A stretch of 64,000 nucleotides of DNA, from contig CAJXRP010000010.1 of assembly GCA_913060495.1 (NCBI GenBank), forward strand, positions 60,279-124,278, written 5' to 3'. This document shows positions 28,094 through 37,279 of this stretch, in pieces. The stretch's first letter is position 1. Each line of letters opens with the position of its first letter. A program made the translations under genes and the position numbers. The notes under the pieces were generated by a model. The model was not told the DNA's origin. It searched no databases and saw only the letters and a program-made list of their open reading frames with translations. The stretch is from an uncultured Gammaproteobacteria bacterium (lineage in GTDB: Bacteria; Pseudomonadota; Gammaproteobacteria; Pseudomonadales; Pseudohongiellaceae).

Positions 28094-29449
28094 CTAGTCT
28101 GGAGCTCTCTCGAAATCTGCACTAATCGTACGGGTCGCTTTCCAGTAGTGGAAGGCGCACCAGACATTTACCATCAAGGTAATCGACATCGCATAGCGAA
28201 GTGAATCAGAGCCGTAGCTCGGTTCGAAATAGTCGCTCATAAAGCCGGTTAGCATAGGTCCAAGCCCTAAGCCGATTAAATTTAGCATGAACAGCAAGAT
28301 CGCCGATGCCATGGCGCGCATGCGAATACCAACCAAGAAGTGGGTCGATGCGATGCAGGGGGCAAGATACCATCCGCCACAGAAAACAGGCAGCAGGTAG
28401 GAGAACACCGCCGTATAGCCATTGGGCATTACCAAAAAAGTAATCAGTCCCAAAGGAATAGCTAGCACCGTGGAGATGAAGGGTATCCATATATACCAAG
28501 TTTTATCGCCGGTCTTGTTCGCCATACGATCTGACATCCAACCACCGAAGAAGGTGCCGGCCAAACCGCCGATGCCTGCTATCAGACCATAGTACAAACC
28601 TATATCTATGATCGGCATCTCATGGACGCGTCCAAGAAATAGTGGCATGAAGTTGCCCATGCCATAAGTAACGAAGGCATGTAGTGCGCAGGCGAAGGAG
28701 AGATGTCGAAACGATTTTCTATCCCAAAGGAAATGCAGTACACGTAGGAAGCCGGGGGGCGCCACGTCCTTGCGTGATTCGGCCATGCCGCGAGGCGGCT
28801 CTTTGATTACAAATCTAACCAGCAGGGCAAGGAAAATTCCTGGAATCGCTACAACGACGAAGGCAGTACGCCAATCGAAGTATTGAACTAAGTAGGCGCC
28901 ACCGACCGTGCCGACTAGAATGCCGCCATAGACGCCAAGAGAATAAATGGATAAAGCCGTAGCGCGCTGCTCGGCCGGGAAAATGTCGGAGACAATAGAG
29001 TGAGCCGGAGGAGACCCGCCCGCTTCGCCGACGCCTACACCAAATCTAGCCATGAACAGCTGGAAGAAGTTTTGCGCCGCTCCGCATAGAGCAGTCATTA
29101 CGCTCCATATGGTAATTGATATGGCTATGATGTTGCGTCGATTGCTAATGTCGGCCAGCCTTGCGATAGGGATGCCGAGGGTTGTATAGATTAATGCGAA
29201 GGCGAGACCGGAGAGCATGCCAAATTGACCATCACTGATTTCAAGGTCGTCGATGATGAACTGAGCGAGGACATTAATTACTTGTCTGTCCACGAAGTTG
29301 GAGACGTAGGCGGCAGTTAGAATGCCTAACACTAAATAGCGGTAATAAGGATTCTGGTAGGCCTTTGCGGCAGCTACTTTATCCGGTGATAAGTTAGATT
29401 CGGAATCTTGTGCGGTGTTTTCAGCGCCGCTATCTATGTTCGCAGTCAT
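28094..29449 (-). CDS. MFS transporter, Spinster-like
   Basis: The 451-residue inner-membrane protein has 12 predicted helices. Its signature start AAYVSNFVDRQVINVLAQFIIDDLEISDGQFGMLSGLAFALIYTTLGIPIARLAD, with the FGVGVGEAGGSPPAHSIVSDIFP block, fits the MFS_1 subgroup annotated as Spinster-type in proteobacteria. The substrate cannot be read from the sequence. A GAGG SD precedes the ATG. It is convergent with radA and follows the M20 peptidase on the same strand, 103 bases on; peptide or amino-acid uptake would fit that pairing but is only inferred. Confidence 0.85.
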   Translation of the reverse strand: MTANIDSGAENTAQDSESNLSPDKVAAAKAYQNPYYRYLVLGILTAAYVSNFVDRQVINVLAQFIIDDLEISDGQFGMLSGLAFALIYTTLGIPIARLADISNRRNIIAISITIWSVMTALCGAAQNFFQLFMARFGVGVGEAGGSPPAHSIVSDIFPAEQRATALSIYSLGVYGGILVGTVGGAYLVQYFDWRTAFVVVAIPGIFLALLVRFVIKEPPRGMAESRKDVAPPGFLRVLHFLWDRKSFRHLSFACALHAFVTYGMGNFMPLFLGRVHEMPIIDIGLYYGLIAGIGGLAGTFFGGWMSDRMANKTGDKTWYIWIPFISTVLAIPLGLITFLVMPNGYTAVFSYLLPVFCGGWYLAPCIASTHFLVGIRMRAMASAILLFMLNLIGLGLGPMLTGFMSDYFEPSYGSDSLRYAMSITLMVNVWCAFHYWKATRTISADFERAPD

Positions 29450-29552
29450 TCGCTGTCCTCAGCGTTATTCTTATTCGCCGGTCAGTAAAGTGTCCAGCCG
29501 GCTCTAACAACCCAGTTCATTGACTGGGCTTCGATCTACAGCATGAAAACAC

Positions 29553-30845
29553 TTATTCTGCTGCCAGTCTACGGATAAGTACCGCGTTGAGTTTAGCGCG
29601 CTCTACCAGCGAACTCACCCGGCCCTGCTCCCTATTAGAGTGGGCGCCGGTGCCGGCGCTGCCAAGGGAATCTAGAGTCGGCAGCCCAACTGCCTGAGTC
29701 AGCGACCCGTCCGTTCCTCCGCCAGAATCTCCAACACCTAGCTCCTGACCAAGCAGGCGGCCAATGGCTATAGTCTTGTTCAACAGATAGTCCGACTCAG
29801 GCGTGGCTATCTTGGCCGGACGATGCAGATTGGTCCAGCTTTCGGTAGTAAGCTCCCCTGAATCGACAGGGTAGCTATAGACGTTGCCAAAGATCTCTTC
29901 GAACTGTGCAACCGCGTCAACACCTTGCTGGGCTTCTGGATAGCGCAGATCGATAAGCGCTTCGGCACAGGGGGCTATGGTATTTCGTGCTTCGCCACCG
30001 CTAACCACACCCACATTTACAGTAACTCCGGTCTCGTAGTCTGTGATGTTTTCGATTTGTACGATTTTGTAGGCTAGCTCCTTGATTGCCGACCGGCCTT
30101 GTTCGTGAGCGCCACCGGCATGTGATGCTTTGCCGTGCACGACGAAGCGTGCCTGACCCAATCCCTTGCGCTCCCGGGTAAGTCTATTGTTGCCAGACGA
30201 TTCATACACCAAACCCCAGTCGTGCAAAACTGCTTGTTCTTCAAGATACTTTCGCGACGAGAGTGAACCCATTTCCTCATCGCTATTGAGCAACACGGAA
30301 ATAGATTTATCTTGCAAGCTACCGTTCTCGTTCAGTGCCTTGAGGGCATAGAGCATCACGACTAGACCGCCCTTCATGTCGGATACACCGGGCCCGTACA
30401 TGGTGTCACCTTCGCGACTAAATTCTTGGAACGGACTGTCCGGTGGAAACACCGTATCCAAATGCCCCATCATCAATAGTTTTGAGCCACTGCCACTCTT
30501 GCTAGCTAGAACATGATCGGCGACATCGACATTGTAGTCACTGCCTGGACAGCTGGGCATCTCGATGACTTCGCCAGGCAGGGTTGAGATAGCAAAGCCC
30601 AATTGGCGCAGTTCATCGCTGAATATCGAAGCGAGTTCATTGACGCCCTGCTTGTTGAGACTTCCTGAATTGATGTTGGTGATTCGCTCGAGCATCTCGA
30701 GCATATTATCTTCCTGTGAATCCAGCCAAGAAGTAAGTTCGCGTTCTTCGGCATTGAGGGAGGGCTCCACGGTATTCTGTGCATGGCCGGAAAATGAGAA
30801 TAAGAATGTGCTCAAAAAGAGTAGAGAGGCTCGATGCAGTTTCAT
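29553..30845 (-). CDS. Secreted M20 metallopeptidase, glutamate-carboxypeptidase-like
   Basis: The start is set at the ATG giving MKLHRASLLFLSTFLFSFSGHAQ, a Sec signal; an upstream in-frame ATG adds 19 residues without signal character. The M20 two-metal site is visible: GHLDTVFPPDSPF (His, Asp), YGPGVSDMKGG (bridging Asp), SDEEMGS (catalytic Glu), and the last ligand His in GTGAHSNREQ. The dimerisation part has HAGGAHEQGRSA. Relatives such as carboxypeptidase G2 remove C-terminal Glu or folate side chains. The exact substrate is unknown. Confidence 0.87.
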   Translation of the reverse strand: MKLHRASLLFLSTFLFSFSGHAQNTVEPSLNAEERELTSWLDSQEDNMLEMLERITNINSGSLNKQGVNELASIFSDELRQLGFAISTLPGEVIEMPSCPGSDYNVDVADHVLASKSGSGSKLLMMGHLDTVFPPDSPFQEFSREGDTMYGPGVSDMKGGLVVMLYALKALNENGSLQDKSISVLLNSDEEMGSLSSRKYLEEQAVLHDWGLVYESSGNNRLTRERKGLGQARFVVHGKASHAGGAHEQGRSAIKELAYKIVQIENITDYETGVTVNVGVVSGGEARNTIAPCAEALIDLRYPEAQQGVDAVAQFEEIFGNVYSYPVDSGELTTESWTNLHRPAKIATPESDYLLNKTIAIGRLLGQELGVGDSGGGTDGSLTQAVGLPTLDSLGSAGTGAHSNREQGRVSSLVERAKLNAVLIRRLAAE

Positions 30846-31098
30846 TGTCTTCGGTATCTTTAGAAACGTCGAGTGTGGGCTGTTGCTGCTCAATAGACTC
30901 ATTCAGTTTTTCTCATTCTAATAGCTGATTTATTTGTTCGTAACACGGTGCTACCTAGGCCCGTGTTGGGAGGATCACCTCACCAAATACGATAAGTAGC
31001 TAAAGTATCACGGCAATACCCGATCTTGCCAACTGTTGGGGAGCCCCGCCACAACGTCAGTTGTATTTGCATGTGACTGTGTTCATACTCTTTTTCCC

Positions 31099-32037
31099 AT
31101 GAACTCAGATGAAAAACCTATCCTACGCATCAACGGCTTGAATAAATTCTATTCAGGCGGCTTCCAAGCACTCAAAGACATCAATCTCGAAATTGAGAAA
31201 GGCGAAATTGTCGCTTTACTGGGTCCGAACGGCGCCGGCAAGACAACCCTTATCTCAGTCATCTGTGGCATCGTGAATCCCAGTTCCGGGACAGTGCATG
31301 TAGATGGCTACGACATCATTAAAGATTTCCGGAAGACTCGCTCGATCATCGGCCTAGTTCCGCAGGAACTCACCACCGATTCCTTCGAGACTGTTTTTAA
31401 TACCGTCTCCTTTAGTCGCGGTCTATTTGGCAAGCCACCGAGTGCAGCGTATGTTGAAAAAGTCCTTCGTTCGCTGTCTCTGTGGGACAAGAAAGACAAT
31501 ATGATCATGACGCTGTCAGGCGGGATGAAGCGGCGCGTATTGATCGCGAAGGCGCTCTCCCATGAGCCGACTGTGCTCTTCCTCGACGAACCAACAGCCG
31601 GCGTGGATGTCTCCCTAAGAAAAGACATGTGGGCTATTGTGCGCGAACTAAAAGCTGAAGGCGTGACGATCATTCTGACAACACACTATATCGAAGAAGC
31701 TGAAGAGATCGCCGACCGAGTTGGAGTAATCAACAACGGTGAAATCATTCTGATGGAAGATAAAGACAAGCTAATGGCGAAGCTCGGTAAGAAGCAATTG
31801 ATTCTCGACCTTCGTGATCAGCTCAGTGCCGTACCCCAGGGCTTGGTCGACTACAATCTCGAGCTTCGCGAGGATGGTATGCAGTTAGTCTATACATTCA
31901 ATACCCAGGGAGATCGTACCGGCATCACTTCCTTGATGGATGATTTGAAGTTGGCAGGTATCGCGTTTCGTGACTTAAATACGACGCAGAGCTCTCTGGA
32001 AGAAATTTTTGTTAACCTAGTTGAGGAGTCGTCATGA
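31099..32037 (+). CDS. yadG: ABC exporter ATP-binding protein, YadG-like
   Basis: This 312-residue cytosolic ATPase has Walker [14 protein letters not shown], signature [15 protein letters not shown], Walker [13 protein letters not shown] and switch His [13 protein letters not shown]. The C-terminal third, ending [16 protein letters not shown], is like E. coli YadG. The start ATG at 31099 begins [21 protein letters not shown]; a longer frame from 31036 adds non-family residues. No clear SD is seen. It overlaps the permease gene by ATGA, so the two form one exporter. Substrate unknown. Confidence 0.88.
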   Translation: MNSDEKPILRINGLNKFYSGGFQALKDINLEIEKGEIVALLGPNGAGKTTLISVICGIVNPSSGTVHVDGYDIIKDFRKTRSIIGLVPQELTTDSFETVFNTVSFSRGLFGKPPSAAYVEKVLRSLSLWDKKDNMIMTLSGGMKRRVLIAKALSHEPTVLFLDEPTAGVDVSLRKDMWAIVRELKAEGVTIILTTHYIEEAEEIADRVGVINNGEIILMEDKDKLMAKLGKKQLILDLRDQLSAVPQGLVDYNLELREDGMQLVYTFNTQGDRTGITSLMDDLKLAGIAFRDLNTTQSSLEEIFVNLVEESS

Positions 32038-32795
32038 ATATCTACGGCATCATGGCGATCTACAAATTCGAGATGGCTCGCACCAAGCGCACGCTGGTGC
32101 AGAGTATTGTCGCTCCGGTTATCACCACATCACTTTACTTCATCGTCTTCGGCGCGGCTATCGGTTCGAGAATCGATCAAGTCGGTGGTATTAGCTATGG
32201 CGCATTCATCGTGCCGGGGTTGATCATGCTCAACCTGCTGACACACAGTATTTCGAATGCCTCATTCGGCATCTATTTTCCGAAGTTTGTGGGCACGGTG
32301 TACGAGATGCTTTCTGCGCCGGTCTCTACCCTCGAGGTAGTGTTGGGTTATGTGGGTGCCGCTGCGTCTAAAGCGGTGATACTGGGGATAATCATCTTGA
32401 TCACGGCGAGTTTCTTTATCGACCTGCAGATTGCTCACCCGATAATGATGATGGTATTCATCCTGCTTACAGCGCTATCGTTTAGCCTGTTTGGTTTTAT
32501 CTTGGGGATCTGGGCGGACAACTTCGAGAAGCTCTCGGTGGTGCCGATGCTGGTAGTGACGCCGCTAGTGTTTCTGGGGGGAAGCTTTTATTCCACGGAC
32601 ATGCTGCCGGAGCCTTGGCAGACGATCTCTCATTTCAATCCGGTGTTGTATCTGGTGAGCGGTCTGCGCTGGAGCTTTTACGAGATCTCAGAGGTCAGCG
32701 TGATGCTGAGCCTAACAAGCATTCTTGTTTTTATGTTTGCCTGTCTGGGGGTGGTTTACTACCTATTTAAGACAGGCTACAAGCTGCGCAGCTAA
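32034..32795 (+). CDS. yadH: ABC-2 type permease, YadH-like
   Basis: The 253-residue protein has six helices. [46 protein letters not shown] is the family entry. [21 protein letters not shown] and the late [34 protein letters not shown] block are typical of ABC-2 permeases. It overlaps the ATPase gene by 4 bases. The 3' end faces the MORN gene with 16 bases between them. Confidence 0.9.
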   Translation: MNIYGIMAIYKFEMARTKRTLVQSIVAPVITTSLYFIVFGAAIGSRIDQVGGISYGAFIVPGLIMLNLLTHSISNASFGIYFPKFVGTVYEMLSAPVSTLEVVLGYVGAAASKAVILGIIILITASFFIDLQIAHPIMMMVFILLTALSFSLFGFILGIWADNFEKLSVVPMLVVTPLVFLGGSFYSTDMLPEPWQTISHFNPVLYLVSGLRWSFYEISEVSVMLSLTSILVFMFACLGVVYYLFKTGYKLRS

Positions 32796-32811
32796 CCTGA
32801 AGCGGGGCGTT

Positions 32812-33747
32812 TTAGTTAAGCCGCTGCCCGCCGCGAAATTCCATCTCACGAGTATTGCCGCTTGCATCGGTATAGGTGCCGCGGCCATCGCGTTCGCCGC
32901 GCAGCCAAGGGCCAACATAGCGATCGCCATTGGAGAAGTAGTAGGTGCCATGGCCGCTGATCTGGTCGTCTTGAAAGCCGCCGTTGAAGCGATTGCCATT
33001 TACGTAGTAGAACGTGCCCTGACCATTCATCTCGTCGTTCTGCCACTGACCCTCATAGCGATCACCGTTAGCCCATTCTTTTTCACCGCGTCCGTGCTGT
33101 TGACCGTCGCGCCATTGTCCAGCATAGCTATTGCCGTTGCTCCAGTTGAAGGTGCCTTGGCCGTGGCGCTTGGCTGCTTGAAATTGCCCTTCATAGCGAT
33201 TGCCGTCGGTCCAGCGGAATGTACCCTGGGACTGTTCTCCGGAGCGCCACTGACCTTCGAAGCGATCTCCGTTGTCGAAAAAGTAGCTACCTTGCCCCTC
33301 GAAGAGATCTTCCTTCCAGTTGCCCTCGTAACGGTCGCTGTTTAGGAAATAGAAGGTGCCGCGTCCGCTCTTCTTGCCGTCCTGATACTGACCAACATAA
33401 CGTTCGCCATTGGCTCGTGTCAGTACGCCTTGGCCGTGCTGAAGCCCATTCGCAAACTGCCCTTCATAGCGATCGCCATTGGCGAAGGAGTACACGCCTC
33501 GACCGTTCTTCTGGTCATTGCGAAACTGGCCCTCATAACGATCGCCATTCATTAGCGTGAGCGTGCCTTGACCCTGAAACGAATTGTTCAGGCACTGTCC
33601 TTCGTAGCGATCACCATCGGTCCAGCGATAAGTGCTAGAACCACTTTCGCAGCTCCCTCTGATCCAGCCATTTTCGGCGGCATTGACTACAGTGTTGAGT
33701 AGTGGGGTTGAGAGTAGGCAGAGCGTAATTAGAATTTGTTTTTTCAT
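32812..33747 (-). CDS. Exported MORN-repeat protein
   Basis: The start is the ATG giving MKKQILITLCLLSTPLLNTVVNA, a Sec signal; an in-frame ATG 42 bases upstream is less likely. The 311 residues contain eleven clear 22-23-residue MORN repeats of the form NGDRYEGQ(F/W)...(G)QG(T/V), from about residue 40 to 295, and a degenerate twelfth. The 69-bp period keeps the opposite strand open, so a shadow frame exists there. MORN proteins form long beta-ribbons; function in bacteria is mostly unknown. It faces the YadGH-like exporter. Confidence 0.85.
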   Translation of the reverse strand: MKKQILITLCLLSTPLLNTVVNAAENGWIRGSCESGSSTYRWTDGDRYEGQCLNNSFQGQGTLTLMNGDRYEGQFRNDQKNGRGVYSFANGDRYEGQFANGLQHGQGVLTRANGERYVGQYQDGKKSGRGTFYFLNSDRYEGNWKEDLFEGQGSYFFDNGDRFEGQWRSGEQSQGTFRWTDGNRYEGQFQAAKRHGQGTFNWSNGNSYAGQWRDGQQHGRGEKEWANGDRYEGQWQNDEMNGQGTFYYVNGNRFNGGFQDDQISGHGTYYFSNGDRYVGPWLRGERDGRGTYTDASGNTREMEFRGGQRLN

Positions 33748-33900
33748 TACTGTGTGATCTGGTAAATAATAGACGTTAGCAAACTGCATTGGCTTTAGCA
33801 GAAAGAGTTTATCGAGCCATCATAACGCGAGATTCTTATCAGTCTATCGACCCTATCGCATTTTTTGACATTCTTATCTTAAATTATTTACGCAGATGGA

Positions 33901-33936
33901 TGACCTAGGCCCACCTCATTAAGGGGGTCTAGGTCA
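33901..33936. repeat. 12-bp inverted repeat behind the ABC-export operon
   Basis: TGACCTAGGCCC pairs with GGGTCTAGGTCA (one G-U), with a 12-nt loop. It lies downstream of the minus-strand permease at 33996 and upstream of the MORN gene. On the minus strand no T-run follows, so it is not a standard terminator. Confidence 0.55.
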
Positions 33937-33995
33937 GCAGAGTGTGCTTTTCCTTTTTACTACAAGTGCTCTAATGGGGCGGTTAGTTCCGCCGC

Positions 33996-35204
33996 CTAAA
34001 TAGAACGAGTCGCTATAGCGGGCTGAATCTGAGCTGCTCGAGCAGAGGGGCCGAGGACGGCAATTTGTCCGATTGCTATGAGTAGTAACATGCCAATAGG
34101 TGTGTAGTACCAGTCCATGGTGGGCATTTCGAACAACGATGACAAAGCTATACTAAAGGCGATAGTCAACACGGCGCCAATGCTTACTCCAACCCCAGAG
34201 ACAAAAAAGTTCTCCAGCATAAAATAGCGCAGTATCTGCAACTGCGTCGCACCTAGAGCCCGGCGGGTACCGATTTGTTTGCGGCGCCGATTAATGCCAA
34301 ACACCGCAAGGCCGACAATCCCCATCGAGGTAATGAACACCAGGGTAACTATCACCACGAGCAGGATCGTCGCCATCGAACTGTCGAGTCGATAGCTTTC
34401 CTCTCGGGTTTCCTGCAAAGACTTCAAGCCGCGGATAATACGGTCGGGGTTATTCCCTGCTAAGGTCTCTTCAATTTCGACCATTAGTCGATCACGTTGT
34501 CCCGGTTCGGTGCGTATTAGATAGGTAGAAGTAGCATCGGTAAAATTCAAAGGTACCAACATGGCTTGTTCAACAAAAAATGAATTTGGCCAGGGAGCTT
34601 GTAGCCGCTCAACAATGCCAACAATTTGTACCGGGGCCTGATCTCTGTAAAAGGATTTGCCCACGGCGGCCAGTCCTTCTTCAGGGAATAGCTTCTCAGC
34701 GAGAGCCAAGGTAACTATGGCTTTTCTGTAATATCGGCGCTCGTTTGAGCTTTGATAAGTCATATCGCTAGCGCTGAAATTTTCTCCGGCTATTAAAGTT
34801 AGATTCATGGTGTTAACAGAGTGTTCATCCGTAAAATAGACCGCGGCGGGTGTGGCGGGCAAGGTTGGATCATTCTCAATGCGTAGTCCATCCGAGGAGC
34901 CACTGCCGCTGATCGGAATTGCATTGGTAGGAGTGGCATCGATGACCCCTGGCGTATTCCTGAGCAATTCCAAATCATCTCGTTCAGTCACTTGTGAATT
35001 GAACTGATCGCCGAATCCGGTGCTGCTTAGGTAGAATGTATTAGGCTCGTCCAGACCACTGGGTCTGGCCATTAATTTGGATCGCTCATTAATTATGAAC
35101 ACGGCATTTACCATCACCGTCATGGTGAAAGCGATTTGCAGTGAAATAAGTATCACACCTAATTTATTTCGCGACAGTGCACGTAGTATTGGGCCGATTT
35201 CCAT
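33996..35204 (-). CDS. FtsX/MacB-like ABC permease (second permease)
   Basis: The 402 residues have an N-terminal helix (about 15-35), a large periplasmic MacB_PCD-type domain, and three C-terminal helices (about 275-300, 325-350, 370-390). The C-terminal block GLAVFGINRRRKQIGTRRALGATQLQILRYFMLENFFVSGVG is the FtsX family signature. CGGAGT precedes the start. It is the fourth gene of the operon, after another permease with the same fold, so the two probably form a heterodimer. Confidence 0.86.
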   Translation of the reverse strand: MEIGPILRALSRNKLGVILISLQIAFTMTVMVNAVFIINERSKLMARPSGLDEPNTFYLSSTGFGDQFNSQVTERDDLELLRNTPGVIDATPTNAIPISGSGSSDGLRIENDPTLPATPAAVYFTDEHSVNTMNLTLIAGENFSASDMTYQSSNERRYYRKAIVTLALAEKLFPEEGLAAVGKSFYRDQAPVQIVGIVERLQAPWPNSFFVEQAMLVPLNFTDATSTYLIRTEPGQRDRLMVEIEETLAGNNPDRIIRGLKSLQETREESYRLDSSMATILLVVIVTLVFITSMGIVGLAVFGINRRRKQIGTRRALGATQLQILRYFMLENFFVSGVGVSIGAVLTIAFSIALSSLFEMPTMDWYYTPIGMLLLIAIGQIAVLGPSARAAQIQPAIATRSI

Positions 35205-35235
35205 TGTTTGACTCCGGGTGTTGTAAGTTCGATTG

Positions 35236-36540
35236 CTATTGTGTCTTTAAATGTATTGCAGGATTTATACTGCAGGCTCGCCATATCGGATAGAAGCCTG
35301 CAAAAATGGTGGCGAGCACGGCTAGTACTAAAGTAATTGCTACAACGGTTGGGTTAAGATGTATCCAATCAGTTATCATTAGATTATCTCCGAGCAGTAC
35401 TTTAACCCCTTCCAATCCCGCTGCAGCAATGGCAAGGCCCAATATTCCACCGAGTAATCCTATGAAGCCGGCTTCAATTACATGTTGTAGAAACAGAGAT
35501 CCTTTGTGCGCTCCTAATGCCTGACGAACACCGATCTCACCTGATTTTCCTAAGAATTTCGAAAGAAGCAGGCCAATGGTGTTTAACAAACATACTGCGA
35601 GTAACATGGCAGCAAGAGCCGAAAGAATTTTGGTTTCGTTGGGCAATACTTCTTCTTTCATTAACCACTCTTCAACGTTGAACAGCGCATTATTCATTTC
35701 GCGAGGGAAGCGGCCAAATTCTTTCTGCTGGGCAGCATAGTTGTTGAGAAACTGAAGGTATTCGGCTTCATCGTCACCGCTGCGTAATTCGACCCAATAT
35801 TGAATCCAAACGCATTCTGAATTTAGAAACCCATCGGGTCCTGCTTCCGGTGTTTTCCAACAATTAGTGTTACCGTTTCTCGGAAAGTCGAGCGGAATAA
35901 TTAGATTCCAAGGAATAAAAATCTCTTCGCTGCCGTCGAAGGCGCCGTTGTTTATATCGTAGAATTTTGGTACGGGAGCCCAGTCATCCAATACGCCCAC
36001 GATCTGGAAATTGTTTCCATGCAGGCGAACTGTTTCGCCAGTTGAATCAGCTCCTCCAAACAGGCGTTCATTCAATTCTTTTGTCAATACAGCTACTTGT
36101 TGTAGATCTCTATCCGCGGATTGATCCCAACCATCACCATACAAGAATGGCGTATTGAACATGGGGAAAAAATCCGCAAATGCACCGCGCCCTACAATTG
36201 AGAATGGTCGAATGCCATCGCCTTCAGGCTCGAGAATGCCACTTATCTTTGAAGTAGCTGTTTCTCTGTAGGCCGAATTGGCCTGTATCAATGCAGTCGC
36301 ATCAAGGTAGGTAAGTTGCTTCGGCGGGTCATCTTGTGTATTCGGGTTACCGCTGTCTAATTGTACATGAAACAGCTGGTCACTTTTTTGTGGAATGGGA
36401 TCTCCGCCCATTACAAAGTTCAAAGTGAAGATAACCATATAAGCACCTACACCAATCGCTACAGCCATCACCATCAATGAGCTCAGGATTGGATTTCGTC
36501 GGTAGCTAAGGGCGCTGAGGCGAAGATAGTATAAGAACAT
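35236..36540 (-). CDS. FtsX/MacB-like ABC permease (first permease)
   Basis: The 434 residues have the topology of MacB permeases: helix near 15-40, a long periplasmic domain containing ATALIQANSAYRETATSKISG, and three C-terminal helices with LLSKFLGKSGEIGVRQALGAHKGSLFLQHVIEAGFIGLLGGILG. An SD GAGG lies upstream. It is 31 bases from the next permease gene and 24 from the ATPase gene. No dedicated ATPase domain is present. Confidence 0.86.
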   Translation of the reverse strand: MFLYYLRLSALSYRRNPILSSLMVMAVAIGVGAYMVIFTLNFVMGGDPIPQKSDQLFHVQLDSGNPNTQDDPPKQLTYLDATALIQANSAYRETATSKISGILEPEGDGIRPFSIVGRGAFADFFPMFNTPFLYGDGWDQSADRDLQQVAVLTKELNERLFGGADSTGETVRLHGNNFQIVGVLDDWAPVPKFYDINNGAFDGSEEIFIPWNLIIPLDFPRNGNTNCWKTPEAGPDGFLNSECVWIQYWVELRSGDDEAEYLQFLNNYAAQQKEFGRFPREMNNALFNVEEWLMKEEVLPNETKILSALAAMLLAVCLLNTIGLLLSKFLGKSGEIGVRQALGAHKGSLFLQHVIEAGFIGLLGGILGLAIAAAGLEGVKVLLGDNLMITDWIHLNPTVVAITLVLAVLATIFAGFYPIWRACSINPAIHLKTQ

Positions 36541-36564
36541 TTGATTTTTCCTCGGTACAGGTAA

Positions 36565-37266
36565 TTAGGCTGCTGCTGCAGCTTTTTGCTGTGTTTGCTC
36601 TGTGTTATTACTGATACGCCCATCCAGAATATGAATATTGCGTTTCGACTGTTCGGCTAAACTCTGGTCGTGAGTAACCATGATGATCGTTGTGCCGCTG
36701 TCGTTTATCTCTTCGAGTAAGGCCATTACTCCCTTTGCAGTATTGGAGTCCAGGTTTCCAGTGGGTTCATCCGCTAACAGGAAAAGGGGCTCGCCTACTA
36801 ATGCTCTAGCGATCGCAACACGCTGCTGTTGACCGCCAGACAATTGCGCCGGCACATGTTTCTTTCTAGCGAACAGGCCCACCGAGTCCAGGGCCTTATC
36901 GACTCTTTCTTTGCGCTCAGCACTCTTCATGCCGCGGTAACGCAGCGGCACGTCTATGTTGTCGAATAAATTCAGGTCTGGCATCAGATTGAAGCTCTGA
37001 AAGATGAAACCAATCTTCTGATTACGTAACTTCGCTCTCGCATAGTCGCGAAGCTGCGAGACGTCTACGCCGTCTAGTAGATACTGGCCCGATGTGTGGG
37101 TCTCCAGTAGGCCGGCGATGTTGAGGAATGTCGTCTTGCCACAACCGGAAGGGCCGGTAATGGTAACGAACTCACCTTGATCGACGGTCAGTGAAAATTC
37201 GTCTAGAGCACAAGTCTCAACCATATCGGTACGGAAAACTTTACGAACATTTTTCATTTCTAGCAT
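36565..37266 (-). CDS. ABC transporter ATPase, MacB/LolD type
   Basis: The 233 residues have Walker A GPSGCGKTT, Q-loop QSFNLMPDLNLFDNI, signature LSGGQQQRVAIARAL, Walker B LLADEPTGNLDS and switch His VTHD. It is the soluble motor for the two permeases that follow. It starts 13 bases after the adaptor gene. The C-terminal end is a short QQKAAAAA tail. Confidence 0.93.
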   Translation of the reverse strand: MLEMKNVRKVFRTDMVETCALDEFSLTVDQGEFVTITGPSGCGKTTFLNIAGLLETHTSGQYLLDGVDVSQLRDYARAKLRNQKIGFIFQSFNLMPDLNLFDNIDVPLRYRGMKSAERKERVDKALDSVGLFARKKHVPAQLSGGQQQRVAIARALVGEPLFLLADEPTGNLDSNTAKGVMALLEEINDSGTTIIMVTHDQSLAEQSKRNIHILDGRISNNTEQTQQKAAAAA

Positions 37267-37279
37267 TTACTTGGCCTCG

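Noticed and set aside
32725..33345. 206-codon plus-strand frame over the MORN gene
   Set aside because: It is the opposite-strand shadow of the 69-bp repeats and overlaps the end of the YadH-like permease gene; its product is a hydrophobic low-complexity repeat (AIAV...), with no SD.
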